Below, in pieces: positions 34,652 through 37,360 of a stretch of 37,360 nucleotides of DNA. The position numbers and the translations under genes were made by a program. Each line of letters opens with the position of its first letter. Positions within the stretch are counted from its first letter, which is position 1. Location of the stretch: contig JAUPKF010000010.1 of NCBI GenBank assembly GCA_030837625.1, forward strand, positions 1-37,360, given 5' to 3'. The notes under the pieces are model-generated. The model saw only the letters and a program-made list of their open reading frames with translations, did not search any database and was not told the DNA's origin. Source of the stretch: Patescibacteria group bacterium (GTDB lineage Bacteria; Patescibacteriota; Minisyncoccia; Moranbacterales; UBA2206).

Positions 34652-36433
34652 TTAATCGTTTTCTTCCGCCAGCATAATACTCCCTTCCGTCACCCGCTCC
34701 ACTTCCTCGATCGTCGTCAAACCTTTGAGAATTTTCAATATGCCGTCCTGCTTAATAGTAAGGATACCCAATGCCTCTCGCTCCTTAATGATAAGATCTT
34801 CACTGCCCCTGTTCTCCACTATAATGTTTTTTATCTTTTCCGTTACTGGAATCACTTCGTAGATCGCCACCCGGCCCTTAAGTCCGGTTCCGTTGCATAC
34901 ATCGCATCCTTTTCCATGGTAAAATTTCATCTCTCCGTTTTTGTCCAACTTATACTTCTGAAACTCTTCCGCTGAGATATTGGCTGTTTCTTTCGCGATA
35001 ATATTTTTTATCGACTCCGGAGCCTCAATCTCTTCTTTGCACTTTTCGCAAATTCTTCTCACCAGCCGTTGAGCGATGACCATCCGAAGGGAAGAAGAAA
35101 GCAGAAATGGCTCTATGCCCATATCGATAAGCCGCGGTATCCCGCCGATAGCGGTGTTGGTGTGCAGAGTTGAAAACATCAAATGCCCCGTCAAAGCCGC
35201 ATGCACCGCCAACTCCGCCGTTTCGCTGTCTCGAATTTCCCCCACCATTATAACGTTGGGGTCCTGACGCAAAATTGTGCGCAGTCCGCTGGCAAAAGTA
35301 TAGCCTATATCCGGCTTTATCTGGCTTTGGTTAATGCCTTCGATATAATATTCGACCGGATCCTCCAGTGTTATAATGTTCCTCTCCTCATTATTCAAAA
35401 TTTTCAAAAAAGCGTAAAGAGTGGTTGATTTTCCCGAACCGGTCGGCCCGGTGATAAGGATCATCCCGTAAGTTTCCTGCGTCGCCGTTTTCAAATTGTC
35501 CAAAGCCGTGCCCATAAGTCCGAGTGACTCCACCTGAGCTACTCCGCCTTCCTTGTCCAAAATCCGCATAACTATTTTTTCTCCTTCGATTACGGGGAGC
35601 GAGGAGATTCGAAAGTCTATTTCCTTGTTTTTCAACGTGAGTCGGAACCGGCCGTCTTGCGGTTTTCTTTTCTCGTCTATTTTCAAGTTGGCTAAAATCT
35701 TGATTCGGGAAATTACCGCCGGACCAATCTCTTTGGGCAAAAGCAAACTTACATGCAAGATGCCATCCACCCGGAAACGCACGCGATAATTCCTGTCCAT
35801 TGGCTCGATATGGATATCACTAGCTTTTCCTTCCACCGCGTGACTGATCACTACCTCGACAAGTTTCGCCACCGGAGCATCCTTGACCATTTCCCTCTTC
35901 TGTCTTTCTTTTTCCGCCGAACTTTTCGAACTGTGATCAACTTCTGCCGCATCATCCCTGATCGAATCAACCGCTTCTTTGACCATTCCCACCGGACCGC
36001 TGAAAAACTCCAGCATCTCGCCAAAAACTTTCTCATCAACCGAATAGGCCTCCACGCCGGCGCCTTCTTTTTCCGCGACAAACCGCAAAGCGTTGAGGGC
36101 ATTGATGTTATGAGGATCGACTATGGCCACCTTTATGAGATTTTTATCCCTATTCTTCTCAAAAGCTATTATTTTGTACTTTTCCGCGACTTCTTGGGGA
36201 ATTATGTCCAGAACTTCGCTCTCGATGTCCTTGGGCGGTTTTTCCAGCCGGGCAATGTCGAAAATTTCTTTTGTTCCGGCTTTTTTCGCTTTGCCCATTC
36301 CAGCCGTTCCTTTCGACGACTCTTTTTCGTTCTCCAAATCTTTCACGTTTATGGAAACATTCCCCGCCGAACCTCCGGAAATAGTCCGTCCGTTTCCCAC
36401 CGCGTTATTCTTTTGGATCATTCCGTTGTTCAT
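34652..36433 (-). CDS. pilB: Type IV pilus extension ATPase
   Basis: A 593-aa GspE/PilB ATPase driving pilus assembly. An MshEN-like N-terminal part (about 55-150, PPKDIESEVLDIIPQEVA) precedes the core with Walker A GPTGSGKSTTLY (about 328-339), Walker B VGEIRDSETAE (about 394), His box HLMFSTLHTN, and a zinc-binding insert CEKCKEE (about 458) with CDVCNGTGLKGR (about 507). It follows pilO by nine bases. Confidence 0.97.
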   Translation of the reverse strand: MNNGMIQKNNAVGNGRTISGGSAGNVSINVKDLENEKESSKGTAGMGKAKKAGTKEIFDIARLEKPPKDIESEVLDIIPQEVAEKYKIIAFEKNRDKNLIKVAIVDPHNINALNALRFVAEKEGAGVEAYSVDEKVFGEMLEFFSGPVGMVKEAVDSIRDDAAEVDHSSKSSAEKERQKREMVKDAPVAKLVEVVISHAVEGKASDIHIEPMDRNYRVRFRVDGILHVSLLLPKEIGPAVISRIKILANLKIDEKRKPQDGRFRLTLKNKEIDFRISSLPVIEGEKIVMRILDKEGGVAQVESLGLMGTALDNLKTATQETYGMILITGPTGSGKSTTLYAFLKILNNEERNIITLEDPVEYYIEGINQSQIKPDIGYTFASGLRTILRQDPNVIMVGEIRDSETAELAVHAALTGHLMFSTLHTNTAIGGIPRLIDMGIEPFLLSSSLRMVIAQRLVRRICEKCKEEIEAPESIKNIIAKETANISAEEFQKYKLDKNGEMKFYHGKGCDVCNGTGLKGRVAIYEVIPVTEKIKNIIVENRGSEDLIIKEREALGILTIKQDGILKILKGLTTIEEVERVTEGSIMLAEEND

Positions 36434-36442
36434 TACTTATAA

Positions 36443-37231
36443 CTATGGCAGAAAAGGATTGCTCTTCCCTTGTTGTTCCACGTTAAGCTTCAATATCTCC
36501 ATATTAGCCCTGTCTTTCACTTTTTGAATAACGTTCATCGTAAAAACCCCGCCAGAAAAAATCTTATTATCCGCGTCAACCGCCAGCTTGTCTTTTTTAT
36601 AGACACTGAACTCCAAAACAGCGCTAGCTTCCAGCGCGCTGGAAGATCCAGCCCCCTCCTCGGAAGATTCTTCTGGCTTCCCAACACTTAAAGATACCAG
36701 CTGATTAAAACGCTTAAGTCGGTAAATTTTCTCAAAAAAGCTTTTTATTCTATCATATTCTCCCGAAACTGTCAGATTAACGGTAAAATATTCAGCCTCC
36801 GGTTTAGCCTGGACTTTTTCCGAACCAGGCAGTCCCGTTCCAGCTGCGCCAGATTCATCTTCTACGGAGAGTGAGGCAACCGCAGCTTTTTTCTCCGGTT
36901 GGGCAACTGAAATTTCCCGCGCTAAAAGTCCGCCGTCGGAAGATATCAGGAAATTCAAATTGTCGATTATTTCCTCCTCCTTGTTCTTTTCAGGAAGATA
37001 AGTGAATAGAACATTCCGGCTCTCTTCATCCCTGGCCAGCTGGGTGGAAAGCTTTTGGGAATTTTCTATTTTTCTTCCCAAGTCCGCCAGCTTGTCTTGT
37101 TCTTTTTTTAGTTCGACCCTTTTCTCTTTGATTCCTTCCAACCCGTCGGTATAGGTCGGATAAATATACCAGATTGCGAGCACTATCATTAGCACAATTA
37201 GAAGGGGCGCCAGCAGTATTTTTATTTTCAT
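36443..37231 (-). CDS. pilO: PilO-like pilus alignment protein
   Basis: A 262-aa protein with one N-terminal membrane helix (about 4-25, LLAPLLIVLMIVLAIWYIYP), a coiled coil (about 35-75, EKRVELKKEQDKLADLGRKI) and a periplasmic-type alpha/beta domain with YFTVNLTVSGEYDRIKSFFEKIYRLKR, the PilO signature. Low-complexity inserts rich in E/S/G/A lie at about 120-140 and 188-205. It links the platform to PilN and follows a PilN-like frame. Confidence 0.85.
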   Translation of the reverse strand: MKIKILLAPLLIVLMIVLAIWYIYPTYTDGLEGIKEKRVELKKEQDKLADLGRKIENSQKLSTQLARDEESRNVLFTYLPEKNKEEEIIDNLNFLISSDGGLLAREISVAQPEKKAAVASLSVEDESGAAGTGLPGSEKVQAKPEAEYFTVNLTVSGEYDRIKSFFEKIYRLKRFNQLVSLSVGKPEESSEEGAGSSSALEASAVLEFSVYKKDKLAVDADNKIFSGGVFTMNVIQKVKDRANMEILKLNVEQQGKSNPFLP

Positions 37232-37263
37232 TTTTTTAGCGTATGCGCGATGTTCGCATACTT

Positions 37264-37360
37264 TTATTTTAATGTTAAATTAACTGGAAAAATTATTTCT
37301 CCCGATTCGGCGTCCAAACTGGTCTCCCAGCGGTAACGCCGGAAAAATAGCCGGTACTTT
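37264..37360 (-). CDS. PilN-like protein, C-terminal end only
   Basis: Thirty-one codons and a TAA enter from the right edge, ending ESGEIIFPVNLTLK. The W...G-x-[IV]-x-F-x-[VL] ending is typical of PilN, and the gene directly precedes pilO as pilN does. Only the tail is visible. Between its stop and pilO lies a short hairpin (GTATGCG with CGCATAC, 37241-37261). Confidence 0.5.
   Translation of the reverse strand, partial: KYRLFFRRYRWETSLDAESGEIIFPVNLTLK

Overview
The window reads as a chromosome segment of a Candidate Phyla Radiation (Patescibacteria, Parcubacteria-like) bacterium. This is an inference from gene content: a Gram-negative-style type IV pilus locus made of CPR-type pilins, compact housekeeping genes, few Shine-Dalgarno sequences and several probable leaderless starts. 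No rRNA is present to fix taxonomy. Every gene I can support lies on the minus strand, so transcription runs from high to low coordinates. UGA is an ordinary stop codon.

Layout in transcription order (right to left). Positions 37360-31476 hold the pilus motor: the 3' end of a PilN-like gene, pilO, pilB, a CheY-like response regulator, pilT and pilC. A GxxExxY-family gene between perfect 33-bp inverted repeats sits exactly between the pilC stop and the next pilin start. Two pilins follow (31016-29877), then a surface-glycosylation trio (GT2, SAM methyltransferase, GT-C-like membrane protein; 29775-26774). Next comes a HEPN-MNT toxin-antitoxin pair between two direct copies of a terminator-like hairpin, then the prepilin peptidase pilD and a five-gene prepilin/minor pilin operon ending at a terminator (25735-21964).

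Positions 21720-16699 carry ligA, gatC, gatA and a small membrane protein with a HEPN-like motif. A tRNA operon with a near-consensus promoter follows (16683-16153): initiator tRNA, an apparent tRNA whose anticodon loop is interrupted by a complete tRNA(CAU), and tRNA-Asp. Then come a small membrane protein and gyrB. The left end (13337-1) is a secreted-protein region: a 536-aa beta-helix protein, a 3156-aa seven-module surface protein, a REP-associated tyrosine transposase (RAYT) and a pectate lyase-like protein cut by the window edge.

The most unusual aspect is the repeat landscape. Many spacers are loose inverted repeats written in their own short 'words', and two spacers carry heptamer arrays. 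The same kinds of material occur in frame inside genes. ligA has three insertions of spacer-type repeat and a double palindrome that recurs with compensatory changes in the gatC-ligA spacer; the giant surface gene contains three perfect palindromes. With the nested tRNA and the inverted-repeat-bounded GxxExxY unit, these are the best candidates for undescribed biology here.
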